Shown in pieces: positions 28,216 through 36,929 of a stretch of DNA of 64,000 bases (position 1 is its first letter; every line of letters starts with the position of its first letter). Below the pieces are notes generated by a model. That model saw nothing but the letters and a program-made list of their open reading frames with translations, was not told the origin of the DNA and did not search any database. The stretch covers positions 62,001 through 126,000 of the forward strand of contig NZ_FXAN01000061.1 in assembly GCF_900176645.1 (NCBI RefSeq), given 5' to 3'. Source of the stretch: Burkholderia singularis. GTDB taxonomy: Bacteria; Pseudomonadota; Gammaproteobacteria; Burkholderiales; Burkholderiaceae. A program made the position numbers and the translations under genes.

Positions 28216-28733
28216 TGCGGCAGCACCCGGCGCGATGAGGCTCGCGGCGGACGCGATCCGGCACGCGCCCGGCCGCAGGTGAGCGGCCGCGGACAGCCAA
28301 CCCGCAGCTGACAGATTCGCGGCGAGCCGCGTCGCCGTGGGCCGCACCGGCATGCGGCACAAACGCAGGCACGCGCTCAGCCGCCCGAAAACGAAGCGCA
28401 CGCGTCCGCACGAACGCGATGCGCCCCGCTCTGCCATCCGCGCGATGGTTGGCCGCCCTGGCAACCGCGCGCCCAGGCGGTGTACGCCGATGCGCGCGAA
28501 AAATCGATCGCTTGCCGCGCGACGCAGATCGTGATCATCGCGAAAACCACGCGCAGCCCCAACTGCGCGCCCGCGCTGCTTCCCGTGCCGCTCCCTTCCC
28601 TTCGCATCCGTCTCGAATTGTCAGATTTATCAAGATGTTGCCGTCATTTTCAGACGAAACGATTACTTATTAATTACAATTACATTCATTTCAACCTCCT
28701 CTGGCCGCCCGACGCACGCGATAGCCTCCCCTC
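28216..28733. other. intergenic stretch, probable promoter region
   Basis: About 520 bases between the chemoreceptor and penicillin-binding protein genes. The first 400 bases are GC-rich with no supported gene; the last 100 (about 28620-28700) are AT-rich and probably contain the promoter of the downstream gene. Confidence 0.4.
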
Positions 28734-30503
28734 ATGCGCCTGAAGAAGAAATCGACCTCGTCCTCCGATCCGTACCTCGCCGTCGCCAAAAATCCGATGC
28801 TGGCATCGAGCCTGCCGATGTGGCGCTCGAAATTTGTCGTGATCCTGGTCTTTGCCGGGTTCGCCGCGCTGATCGGCCGCGCGTTCTGGGTCCAAGTCGC
28901 CAACCAGGATTTCTATGTCGGACAAGGCCAAAAACGCTATCAACGAACCATCGAGCTAGGCGCGATGCGCGGCAGCATCGTCGATCGCAATGGCGCGCTG
29001 CTCGCCGTGAGCCTGACGACCTATGAAATCTGGGCGAATCCCAAGCAGGTCGACGAAGCCGCTTACGCACCGCTCGCGAAGCTGCTCGACATGCCGCTCG
29101 CCGAAGTGCGGCGCCGGCTGACGAGCGAACGCTCGTTCGTGCTGCTCAAACGCCAGATCGACCCCGAAACGGCTGCCCGGATCGAAAAACTCGACGCCGA
29201 CGGCATCACGCAGATTGCCGATTCGAAGCGCTTCTACCCGGAAGGCGAATCGGCCGCGCACGTCGTCGGCTTCACGAACGTCGAGGATCGCGGGCAAGAA
29301 GGCGTCGAGCTTGCCGCGAACGCACGCTTGTCGGGCACCGCGGGCGAGCGCCAGGTGATCCGCGACCGGCTCGGCCGGATCATTTCCGATACCCGTCCGC
29401 TCGTGCCGGCGCAGCACGGCGCGACGATCGAGCTGACGATCGACCGCCGCATCCAGCAACTCGCGTATGCGCAACTGAAGTCGGCCGTTATCGCGAACCA
29501 CGCGCAAGGCGGCAGCGTTGTCGTGCTGGACGCGAAAAACGGCGAGATCCTCGCGCTCGCGAACTATCCGACGTTCGATCCGAACGATCGCGCGCGCCTG
29601 ACCGGCCAGCAATTGCGCAACCGCGCGGTGATCGACACGTTCGAGCCCGGCTCGACGATCAAGCCGCTCGTCGTTGCGCTGTCGATCGACGCGGGCAAGG
29701 TGCGGCCGCAAACGGTGATCGATACGTCGCCCGGCTCGTACAGGATCGGGCCCGCCGTGATCCATGACACATCGAACCACGGCGCGATCACCGTCGCGCA
29801 GGCGTTGCAGATGTCGAGCAACATCGCGCTCGCGAAGCTCGCGCTCAACCTGCCGGCGGAAATGATCTGGAACAAGTATCAGGAATACGGAATCGGCCGT
29901 GCGCCGGAGCTGACGTTTCCCGGCGTCGCATCGGGCCGGCTGCGTCCGTACAAGCGCTGGCGGCCGATCGAGCAGGCGACGATGGCTTACGGCTACGGGC
30001 TGTCGACATCACTGCTGCAAATCGCGCAGGTCTACACCGCGTATGCGGGCGACGGCACGTTGCACCCGGTGTCGCTGCTGAAGACGTCGGCCGATGCGCA
30101 AACCGACGCCGCGCACCGCGGCCATCGCGTAACATCGCCCGCCACCGCGGCCGCGATTCGCTCGATGCTCGAAATGGCGGTTGGCCAGGGCGGAACCGGA
30201 CGCGCGGCGCGCGTCGACGGCTACCGGATCGGCGGCAAGACGGGAACGGCGCGCAAGCAAGTCGGCGCGTCGTATGCGAAGGGCAAATACCGCGCGTTGT
30301 TCGCCGGCATGGCGCCGATGAGCGACCCGCGCCTGATCGTCGCGGTGATGATCGACGAGCCGAGCGGCAAAGGCTATTACGGCGGGACGGTCGCCGGTCC
30401 GGTGTTTTCTTCGGTGACGAGCGGATCGCTGCAATTGCTCGGCGTGCCGCCGGACGCGCCGGCCGGAAACGACAAAGCGGCATCCGGAAAACCGAAGGCG
30501 TGA
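28734..30503 (+). CDS. FtsI-like penicillin-binding protein (PBP3 paralog)
   Basis: A 589-residue class B transpeptidase that cross-links septal-type peptidoglycan. One transmembrane segment (about 33-52) anchors it; the pedestal domain has RGSIVDRNGALLA (80-92); the transpeptidase domain has Ser307 in STIK, Ser361-Ser-Asn in SSN and Lys502 in KTGT, the three beta-lactam-binding motifs. These and the order of blocks match FtsI rather than PBP2/MrdA. Burkholderia often have extra PBP3-type genes outside the division cluster, and changes in such paralogs affect beta-lactam response. No division genes flank this copy, so it is an accessory paralog. Confidence 0.92.
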   Translation: MRLKKKSTSSSDPYLAVAKNPMLASSLPMWRSKFVVILVFAGFAALIGRAFWVQVANQDFYVGQGQKRYQRTIELGAMRGSIVDRNGALLAVSLTTYEIWANPKQVDEAAYAPLAKLLDMPLAEVRRRLTSERSFVLLKRQIDPETAARIEKLDADGITQIADSKRFYPEGESAAHVVGFTNVEDRGQEGVELAANARLSGTAGERQVIRDRLGRIISDTRPLVPAQHGATIELTIDRRIQQLAYAQLKSAVIANHAQGGSVVVLDAKNGEILALANYPTFDPNDRARLTGQQLRNRAVIDTFEPGSTIKPLVVALSIDAGKVRPQTVIDTSPGSYRIGPAVIHDTSNHGAITVAQALQMSSNIALAKLALNLPAEMIWNKYQEYGIGRAPELTFPGVASGRLRPYKRWRPIEQATMAYGYGLSTSLLQIAQVYTAYAGDGTLHPVSLLKTSADAQTDAAHRGHRVTSPATAAAIRSMLEMAVGQGGTGRAARVDGYRIGGKTGTARKQVGASYAKGKYRALFAGMAPMSDPRLIVAVMIDEPSGKGYYGGTVAGPVFSSVTSGSLQLLGVPPDAPAGNDKAASGKPKA

Positions 30504-30572
30504 CGTCGGCCGGCCGCGGCGCGTCCGCCAGCCCGCCAGGTCGCGCCGCCGCATTGGCCGGGCCATCGGACG

Positions 30573-31046
30573 TCAGCCGATCCGCTTCGCGAAAAACGTC
30601 ATCGCTTGCGGATCGTGCGTCTCGCCGATCGTCGCGAGTTCCGCATAGCCGCACCGGCGATAGAATCCGGGCGCTTGAAACCGGTACGTATGCAGCCACA
30701 CGTGCGACGCGCCCTTCTCGCGCGCCCACCCCTCGGCATGCCGCAGCAGCCGCTCGCCGAGACCGCGCCCCCTGAAGCATTCGTCGACGTGGATCAAATC
30801 GACATAGAGCCGGCCATACAACAGACTGCCGGTTATGCCGCCGGCCACGATTCCATCCGCGCCGACGAGCGCGGCGACTTCGAGCGTGCATTCGTCGTGC
30901 GGCCGGCCCCCTTCAGCCGCATCGCACTTCAAACGCTCGAGCAGCCGCGCGTGCAAGCCCGCGCTCGAACCGTCCGCGAGCCGCACGGCGGCGCCCAAGT
31001 CTTGCGCCGTCGCCACAAGCGTCACCCATGCGCCAGGCGGCTTCAC
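30573..31046 (-). CDS. GNAT N-acetyltransferase
   Basis: A 157-residue acyl-CoA-dependent acetyltransferase. The acetyl-CoA pyrophosphate loop RGRGLGERLLRHAE lies near residues 91-104 in motif A, followed by HVWLHTYRFQAPGFYRRCGY (motif B, with the conserved Tyr). Its ATG overlaps the aminotransferase stop by four bases, so it is the last gene of a five-gene aminocyclitol-type operon. A role in N-acetylating the amino group installed by the aminotransferase is therefore likely; self-protection by acetylation is the other reading. Confidence 0.88.
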   Translation of the reverse strand: MKPPGAWVTLVATAQDLGAAVRLADGSSAGLHARLLERLKCDAAEGGRPHDECTLEVAALVGADGIVAGGITGSLLYGRLYVDLIHVDECFRGRGLGERLLRHAEGWAREKGASHVWLHTYRFQAPGFYRRCGYAELATIGETHDPQAMTFFAKRIG

Positions 31047-32275
31047 GATGCCGAAAGAATCGCGTCGCGAAGCGTGCGCGCACGCGCATCGATCGTCTCG
31101 TCGTCATCCTGGACCGAGATGCCGAAGCCTGCGCCGAGGTATCGGTCCGACACGCCAATCGATATGCCGACCGAGCGCCCGAGCAGATCGTCGGTCCGGG
31201 TAAGCGAAGGAAACGTGCCGAGCGCCGGATCGCCCGCGTAATGCCGATGAAACACGGCCGACGATTTTACGCGATCGCCAAGCCGATGCAGTTGCGACAT
31301 GTTCCGGTAGTAATGCCGGCCCGAATCGTCGAGCGTCTTCGAACCGAGCGTCGTGGCGAGGCGCTTGGCCTGCTCGCGTTCCGCGCAGGTCAGCACCAGC
31401 ACCGTCGCGCAATCACCCGCTTCGTCGTTCAATCGGCGCGGCTGAATCGGGCAGTCGCCCGGCAGCGCGAGCCGGCTCAGCAGCGCCGATTTCGCGCGGC
31501 GCGTCGCGGCGAGCACCCGGTCGAGCTTCGCGATCTGCGCAACCGCCACCGCGCCGGCAAGCTCCGCCATGCGCAGATTGAGTCCGAACAGGATGTCGCC
31601 CTCGCCCGTGTCGCGACGCAGCGGGAACCAGCCCTGATCCTGAAACGCGTATGCACGCTGGTACAGATGCGGATCGTCGGTGATGACGAGCCCGCCTTCG
31701 CCCGACGTGATCACCTTGAACGGATTCAGCGAGAACGCGCCGATATCGCCATGCGCGCCCAGCCGCCGCCCCTGAAAACTGCCGCCGCACGCCTGCGCGA
31801 CATCCTCGACGATCTTCAGCCCGTGACGCCGCGCGAGCGCGCCTAGCGCATGCATGTCGCATGCCGCGCCGAGCATGTGAACCGGCATGATCGCCTTCGT
31901 CCTGCTCGTGATCTTGCGTTCGACGTCGGCCGGATCGATCGTCAGCGTATCGTCGATTTCCGCGAGCACGGGCGTCGCGCCGCTCAGCACGATGCTGCCG
32001 ATCGATGCGACGAACGTGTACCCCGGCACGATCACTTCGTCTCCCGGTCCGACGCCGAGCGCGGCGAGACTCGTGATCAACGCGGACGTCCCGCTGTTGA
32101 CGGCGATCGCATGCCGCACGCCGGCAAGCGACGCGAATGCCTCTTCAGTCTGCCTGACGAACGACGTGAAGTTCGGCACGTCGTATGCGAAACGCGTCAG
32201 GCCCCACGTATCGAGCACTCGGTTGACGTTGTCCCGCTCTTCGTCGCCCAAAAAAGAATATCCCGGTCCCGCCAT
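31043..32275 (-). CDS. DegT/DnrJ/EryC1-family PLP aminotransferase
   Basis: A 410-residue aminotransferase of the sugar/cyclitol type (fold type I). NSGTSALITSLAALGVGPGDEV (60 on) is the PLP phosphate region; Asp158 and Gln161 (VEDVAQACGG) contact the cofactor ring; Lys187 in NPFKVITSGEGG forms the Schiff base. Such enzymes transaminate keto-sugars or keto-cyclitols using Glu or Gln. The ATG at 32275 is the natural start. It lies 31 bases after the GMC oxidoreductase and overlaps the GNAT gene, so here it probably aminates an oxidised C7 cyclitol. An AHBA-synthase-like role is less likely because no amino-shikimate genes are nearby. Confidence 0.92.
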   Translation of the reverse strand: MAGPGYSFLGDEERDNVNRVLDTWGLTRFAYDVPNFTSFVRQTEEAFASLAGVRHAIAVNSGTSALITSLAALGVGPGDEVIVPGYTFVASIGSIVLSGATPVLAEIDDTLTIDPADVERKITSRTKAIMPVHMLGAACDMHALGALARRHGLKIVEDVAQACGGSFQGRRLGAHGDIGAFSLNPFKVITSGEGGLVITDDPHLYQRAYAFQDQGWFPLRRDTGEGDILFGLNLRMAELAGAVAVAQIAKLDRVLAATRRAKSALLSRLALPGDCPIQPRRLNDEAGDCATVLVLTCAEREQAKRLATTLGSKTLDDSGRHYYRNMSQLHRLGDRVKSSAVFHRHYAGDPALGTFPSLTRTDDLLGRSVGISIGVSDRYLGAGFGISVQDDDETIDARARTLRDAILSAS

Positions 32276-32306
32276 ATCGTTAGCTCCTCTAAGGATGAAA
32301 TGGACT

Positions 32307-33815
32307 TCAGCCGCCGGCCAGCGAATCGGCCGCGAGCATCGCGAGCGCCATGATCGGCGCACACGTGTTCGCCCTCGTGATCGACGGAATCACCGATCCG
32401 TCGACGATCCTGACGTTGTCCAGGCCGATGACCTTGAAGTCCGGCGCGACCACCGCGTCGCCGCCGTGCCCCGCCTTGCAGGTGCCGACCGGATGAAATT
32501 GCGTATGCGCGTGCGAGCGGCAGAACCGCCGGATCGCGTCGCGCTCCCGCAACCGGTCGAAATCCCTGCCCGTCGTGCCGGCAAGTGCGGACAACCGCGG
32601 ATGACCGACGATCTCGCGGCAGATCGACACGCCGTGGGCAAGCACGGCGAGATCGCGCTCGTCGCTCAGATAAGCGGGATCGATACTGATTCGCAGCCGG
32701 CCCGCCACACGCCGAATACCAACCCGGCCTCGGCTCGCCGGTAAGCCGACCGACGGCCCGAGCGAAAATCCGCCGCCGATGTCGCCGCCGCGGCTCAAGC
32801 CGATGATCGGCGCGAACGCAAGCTGCGTCGACGACTGCTCGGCCGATGCCGGCGTATTCAGAAAACCGCCGACTTCACCGAGATTCGACGTGCGCGCAAC
32901 GGGCATGCTGGTGAACGACCGGACGGACAACGTCACCTGCGCGTGATCGTGCAAATTCGCGCCGACGCCTTCGAGCGCATGCGCGATCGGAATGTCCGCC
33001 GCGCGCAGCGCGCGGGCAGGACCGACGCCCGAGCGCAGCAGAATGGCTGGCGAGCCGATCGTGCCCGCGCACAAAATCGCCTCGCGTTCAACGCGGATCG
33101 GCTGCGTGCCGTCCACGCACTCGACGATCACTTGCCGCGCGTGGCGGCCATCGAATCCCAGCCGCTCGACCCGGCAATGCGTGAGCATCGTGAAATTCGG
33201 CCGCGCCAACGCTCTCGCCAGGCAAGTCCGCGCGGGAAACGAACGCAGGCCGTCGCGCTGCATCACGTGGTATCGGCCAACTCCCGGGTGCGCGCATACG
33301 TCGACCATCTCGCGGCACGGCAAGCCGAGCGTCTGCGCGACGTCGAGAAACGCTTCGCAGAAAGGATGCAGCGACGTCGGCCGCTCGACCGACACGATCT
33401 CACCGCTCCCTTGCTCGAACCGCTCGAAAAAGCGTTGCAGGCTCGCCCAGCCCCACGAAGGCGCAACCTCGTCCGCCCAGCGCGCGAAATCGTCCGGATG
33501 GCCGCGAACGTATACCATCGCATGCATGGCCGCCGAGCCGCCGACCATCTTGCCGCGCGGCCAAGCGACCGCGCGATTCCCGAGTGCCGGCTGCGGTTCG
33601 GTTCGATGCGCCCAATCGTGCGCCGAATCGATCAGCACCGGCCAGCGGCTCGGCGTGAGCACGTCTTCGCGGGCCGACAGATCGTCGCCCGCCTCCAGCA
33701 ACAGCACGCTCACCGAAGGATCGCGTGACAGGCGCTCGGCGACGATGCAGCCGGCCGGCCCTGCACCGACAATCACGTAATCGTAGACCGGCGCCACGGC
33801 ATCGTTCAGTAGCAC
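32307..33815 (-). CDS. GMC-family FAD-dependent oxidoreductase
   Basis: A 502-residue flavoprotein. The dinucleotide fold is YDYVIVGAGPAGCIVAERL, with Glu in LLLEAG binding ribose; the GMC signature is WPRGKMVGGSAAMHAMVYVRG; the C-terminal active site has His in FHPVGTCKAG and Asn in TRANTCAPIMALA. GMC enzymes oxidise primary or ring alcohols. The GTG at 33815 is chosen because GGAGG lies just before it and because it overlaps the SDR stop by ten bases. Within the operon it likely oxidises a hydroxyl of the valiolone-type ring before transamination; the exact position is unknown. Confidence 0.9.
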   Translation of the reverse strand: MLLNDAVAPVYDYVIVGAGPAGCIVAERLSRDPSVSVLLLEAGDDLSAREDVLTPSRWPVLIDSAHDWAHRTEPQPALGNRAVAWPRGKMVGGSAAMHAMVYVRGHPDDFARWADEVAPSWGWASLQRFFERFEQGSGEIVSVERPTSLHPFCEAFLDVAQTLGLPCREMVDVCAHPGVGRYHVMQRDGLRSFPARTCLARALARPNFTMLTHCRVERLGFDGRHARQVIVECVDGTQPIRVEREAILCAGTIGSPAILLRSGVGPARALRAADIPIAHALEGVGANLHDHAQVTLSVRSFTSMPVARTSNLGEVGGFLNTPASAEQSSTQLAFAPIIGLSRGGDIGGGFSLGPSVGLPASRGRVGIRRVAGRLRISIDPAYLSDERDLAVLAHGVSICREIVGHPRLSALAGTTGRDFDRLRERDAIRRFCRSHAHTQFHPVGTCKAGHGGDAVVAPDFKVIGLDNVRIVDGSVIPSITRANTCAPIMALAMLAADSLAGG

Positions 33816-34549
33816 GATGCACCTCCGTCTATGCCGACGATCTGGCCATTGATGAACGACGCGCCGGACGAAAACAGGAACATCACCGTCTGCGCGACCT
33901 CGTCCTCCGTACCGATGCGCGCGAGCGGAATGCGCGACGGCCACGTGTTCGCGTCGGCGCTGTCGACGAGGCTGCGGCGGTACATGTCCGTATCGATCGG
34001 CCCCGGCGCGATGCCGTTCACCCTGACACCCGCCGGCCCGGCCTCGAGTGCGGCTGCCTTGGTCAGCGCCGCCCCCGCCGCCTTCGATGCCGCATAGACG
34101 CCGACGCCAGGAAACATCGTGCGGACCGCATGAATCGAATGATTATTGACGATGACGCCCTGCCCCGCGCCCACCATGCCGGCCAATTGGAACCGCAAGT
34201 TCGCCCACAGGCCGAACACGTTCGTATCGAAGCAGCGTCGCACCGCGTCGGCGTCGATCGCCGCGAGCGAGCCGGCGGCGGCAATGCCGGCATTGTTGAA
34301 TGCATACGCAATGCGGTGCGGGCCTGCGAGCCGCTCGTACTCGCGCTTCAGCGCCGCGAAATCCGAAACGTCGACCTGACGGTAGTAGCACTCGCCCGGG
34401 CCTTCGGAGAGCGCATGCACGAGCGCCTCGCCCGCACGCGCGTCCCGCCCCCACGCATGAACGATCCAGCCGGCACGCACCGCATGACGGGCGACAGCGG
34501 CGCCGATCCCCCGCGTCCCCCCTGTAATCAGCAGAATCGGCGCCGTCAT
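33806..34549 (-). CDS. short-chain dehydrogenase/reductase
   Basis: A 247-residue classical SDR. The NAD(P) motif is TGGTRGIG (residues 9-16); NNAG is at 85-88; the catalytic tetrad is Asn110, Ser138, Tyr152 and Lys156 (YAASK). An Arg at the end of the second strand region (WGRDARAG) suggests NADP preference, though not firmly. The C-terminus VGIDGGASCY is typical. Its ATG overlaps the cyclase stop by four bases and its end overlaps the GMC gene. It should oxidise or reduce a ring carbon of the cyclitol product. Confidence 0.92.
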   Translation of the reverse strand: MTAPILLITGGTRGIGAAVARHAVRAGWIVHAWGRDARAGEALVHALSEGPGECYYRQVDVSDFAALKREYERLAGPHRIAYAFNNAGIAAAGSLAAIDADAVRRCFDTNVFGLWANLRFQLAGMVGAGQGVIVNNHSIHAVRTMFPGVGVYAASKAAGAALTKAAALEAGPAGVRVNGIAPGPIDTDMYRRSLVDSADANTWPSRIPLARIGTEDEVAQTVMFLFSSGASFINGQIVGIDGGASCY

Positions 34550-35694
34550 GTCGGGTATGTCTCCATGAGAAAACCCACGCTGCGGCTCGCTGACGAAAAC
34601 CGTGACAACGCCTCGGATGCAGTGCGCATCTCGGCAGGCGTCAGATCGTTGACGAATACCGCATCGCCAAGGCCGCGCATCAGAGGCAAATTCTGATGGC
34701 CGTCGCGATGAATCGTCGTGTCACGTAACGCATCGGCAACGAGTTGCCCATCGCCGAAGCCGCGATGATACAGAGGAAGACGAAGCTTTTTCGCAATATC
34801 GAAAATCCGATCGACATCGGCTTCGTCCAACATGCCGCGCTGCTTCGACAGCAACGCCGAATATAGACAGTCGAGCGCGACGGCTTCGCCGTGCAGCAGC
34901 TCGTCGATATAGGTCATCTCGATCAACGGACTGAACGAATGCCCATAGTCGACGATGCGGCGCAGATCGCGCTCCCACAGGTTCGGCTCCAGCTCTTCGG
35001 CCATCGCTATCGCCGCCAGATGAATGATTTCGTTGACGAACGGATTCGTTTCGACACCCGGCTCGAAGAATGCATGCCCATGCTCGTCAAGCAGATCGAG
35101 CAGGCGGCGGCTTTTGATCAGCGCGACCTTGAATACCTCGGCCAAGCCGTTTGCGATATGCCGGCCGGGCAGCGTATCGAGAAAGCCGGGATACAAATAA
35201 GTGGCGGCAGCCGGATGAAATGAACCGAGCCTGTTTCGGTAACCGAAATGATTGACCGCCGTCTTCGCGGCAACACTCACGTCGACCATGCCGAGCAGCG
35301 TGGTCGGCACGCGAATGAACGGAATACCGCGACGATAGAGACTGCATGCAAATCCCACCAGGTCGCAGACCACCCCGCCGCCGATCACGACCGGCGGCGA
35401 GGACCGGCGCTTCGTGCCGGACTGATTCAATATCTCCGCAATCCGCAGCGCATTACCGAGCGTCTTTTGATCTTCCTCTGCGTTGACGCAATGGCAGCGC
35501 ACGTTGATCCCGGCAAAGCGAAGCGCGGCCACGAGCGAGTCGGCATGCGCGCGCGGCAAACCCTGGTCGATGAAAACGCTCATCGCACCGCCATCGGCGA
35601 AAGACGCGACACCCGCCGCCATTTTCTCCAGAGAATCGTGCGATTCGATGCTGTACTCGATCTCCTGCGCCGCGCAGATTCTGATTTTCCTCAT
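34546..35694 (-). CDS. sugar phosphate cyclase, 2-epi-5-epi-valiolone synthase-like
   Basis: A 382-residue NAD- and metal-dependent cyclase of the dehydroquinate synthase superfamily. GGGVVCDLVGFACSLYRRG (105 on) binds NAD; metal ligands are Glu186 (GLAEVFK), His252 (YGHSFSP) and His268 (LHGEAVA); Lys144 and Lys189 are conserved. Blocks GFACSLYRR, LLGMVDVSVAAKTAVN and RNRLGSFHPAA resemble valiolone synthases (AcbC type) rather than dehydroquinate synthase, which reads more like GGKTAVN...KNMIGAF. It should cyclise sedoheptulose 7-phosphate to a C7 cyclitol. The ATG at 35694 follows AGGGG. It is the first gene of the five-gene operon. Confidence 0.88.
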   Translation of the reverse strand: MRKIRICAAQEIEYSIESHDSLEKMAAGVASFADGGAMSVFIDQGLPRAHADSLVAALRFAGINVRCHCVNAEEDQKTLGNALRIAEILNQSGTKRRSSPPVVIGGGVVCDLVGFACSLYRRGIPFIRVPTTLLGMVDVSVAAKTAVNHFGYRNRLGSFHPAAATYLYPGFLDTLPGRHIANGLAEVFKVALIKSRRLLDLLDEHGHAFFEPGVETNPFVNEIIHLAAIAMAEELEPNLWERDLRRIVDYGHSFSPLIEMTYIDELLHGEAVALDCLYSALLSKQRGMLDEADVDRIFDIAKKLRLPLYHRGFGDGQLVADALRDTTIHRDGHQNLPLMRGLGDAVFVNDLTPAEMRTASEALSRFSSASRSVGFLMETYPT

Positions 35695-36329
35695 CGAAAT
35701 CCCCTGCATTTTCAAACACCGTCATTCCGTTGAAATTCAAAATAAACCGGCATTCAGGATGAGATAAAACACCCATAAAAAATCATTGTTTTCCCCACAA
35801 AAATGAAAAAATAGTTATGAATTTTTTATTTAATACTCAAACCACGATATGCATCGCATGCCCCATCGTCATGCTCAACACACTCCACTGCATTATTGGC
35901 GACAAGCGCCCGATAGCACTCACGAACCTGCACGCCCACTCTTTAATTGACCAAATAAATCAATTAAAAATGCAAGCAGAGTCTAAACACGGTTAAGAAA
36001 AAATCAAGAAAATATCATCATCAACCTATAAAACTTGGTAGGTTCACTCATCCATTTTGTTTAAAATTCATCAACGCTTATACAATTTAAATTATTTAAT
36101 TAAATTAAACGTCGAAATGTGCGAATCGCTAACGGACTGCTGGCGCAGCCCGCTCCGGCGGATGACGGCGGTCGATTCCCGGTTGCACACGAGCGAGCAG
36201 CTCGAACACCGGGATCGCGCCAGTGCCGGGAAGACCGCCGCGATGCGGCCCCGTGGCCCGAGCAGCGTCGAAACTCTTTATCATACGAAACGCAGTGAGT
36301 TGACGATGCGCGCCACTCGGGAGACGACG
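35695..36329. other. AT-rich divergent regulatory region
   Basis: About 635 bases between the cyclase operon and a divergent HAD phosphatase gene. AT-rich from about 35740 to 36120 and probably holds the operon promoter. A 9-bp inverted repeat lies at 35942-35968. No gene is supported; an in-frame open extension of the phosphatase reading into this region (from 36057) lacks coding character. Confidence 0.5.
35942..35968. promoter_or_regulatory. inverted repeat upstream of the cyclase operon
   Basis: TTTAATTGA-N9-TCAATTAAA is a perfect 9-bp repeat about 250 bases upstream of the cyclase gene. Its core ATTGA-N9-TCAAT has the T-N11-A form often bound by LysR-type regulators; no such regulator gene is adjacent, so this is tentative. 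Confidence 0.35.
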
Positions 36330-36863
36330 ATGATCCGGATTGCCATCGATATGGACGAAGTGATTGCCGACGCGTTCTCGGCGGAACTCGCCTGGTATCG
36401 AACCACTCACCATTACGCGCTGTCGCGCACGGCTTGCATCGGCAAACCGCTTTCGGCGTTCGTCTCGCCCGAGCACGCGGCGATGATGGAAGCGCTGCTC
36501 GCCGACGGACGTTTTTTCGAAACGCTGCCCGTCATGCCGGGAGCGCAACGCGCATTGCGCACGCTGTCGAGCCGATTCGAACTCTTCGTGACCACTGCGG
36601 CGATGGAATATCCGAATTCGTGCGAATACAAATTCCGCTGGCTACGCCGGCATCTGCCGTTCATTGAGCCATCGAACATCGTGTTCTGCGGCGACAAAAG
36701 CATCGTCCATGCCGATTATCTGATCGACGACAACACTCGTCACTTTCACCGTTTCAGCGGCCAGGGCCTGCTCTTCACCGCGCCTCACAATGCCAGCCTA
36801 GACTGGCAGCCGCGCGTCGACGATTGGGATGCCGTCTTGCGCTATTTCAGCGAGCACGGCTGA
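36330..36863 (+). CDS. 5'(3')-deoxyribonucleotidase-like HAD phosphatase
   Basis: A 177-residue HAD-superfamily hydrolase. Motif I is IDMDEVIAD with nucleophile Asp7 and acid Asp9; FVTTAAMEYP supplies motif II; the C-terminal YLIDDNTRHF gives the metal-binding acidic pair. This set and size match the NT5C family, which dephosphorylates deoxynucleoside monophosphates. The ATG at 36330 has GGGAG at 36319-36323. It is divergent from the cyclitol operon; since valiolone synthases leave a free cyclitol but later steps may need phosphatases, a recruited role is possible but unsupported. Confidence 0.82.
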   Translation: MIRIAIDMDEVIADAFSAELAWYRTTHHYALSRTACIGKPLSAFVSPEHAAMMEALLADGRFFETLPVMPGAQRALRTLSSRFELFVTTAAMEYPNSCEYKFRWLRRHLPFIEPSNIVFCGDKSIVHADYLIDDNTRHFHRFSGQGLLFTAPHNASLDWQPRVDDWDAVLRYFSEHG

Positions 36864-36929
36864 TACGCGGCGGCGGGAAGAGCCGCGTCAGCCAAAACGG
36901 CGGTAGCGACTGCCGTCCGATGGGGCATG

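Noticed and set aside
34546..35694. Cyclase as a housekeeping dehydroquinate synthase (aroB)
   Set aside because: The NAD, lysine-loop and RNRLGSFHPAA blocks fit valiolone synthases better, the gene is in an aminotransferase/oxidoreductase operon, and no aroK is next to it.
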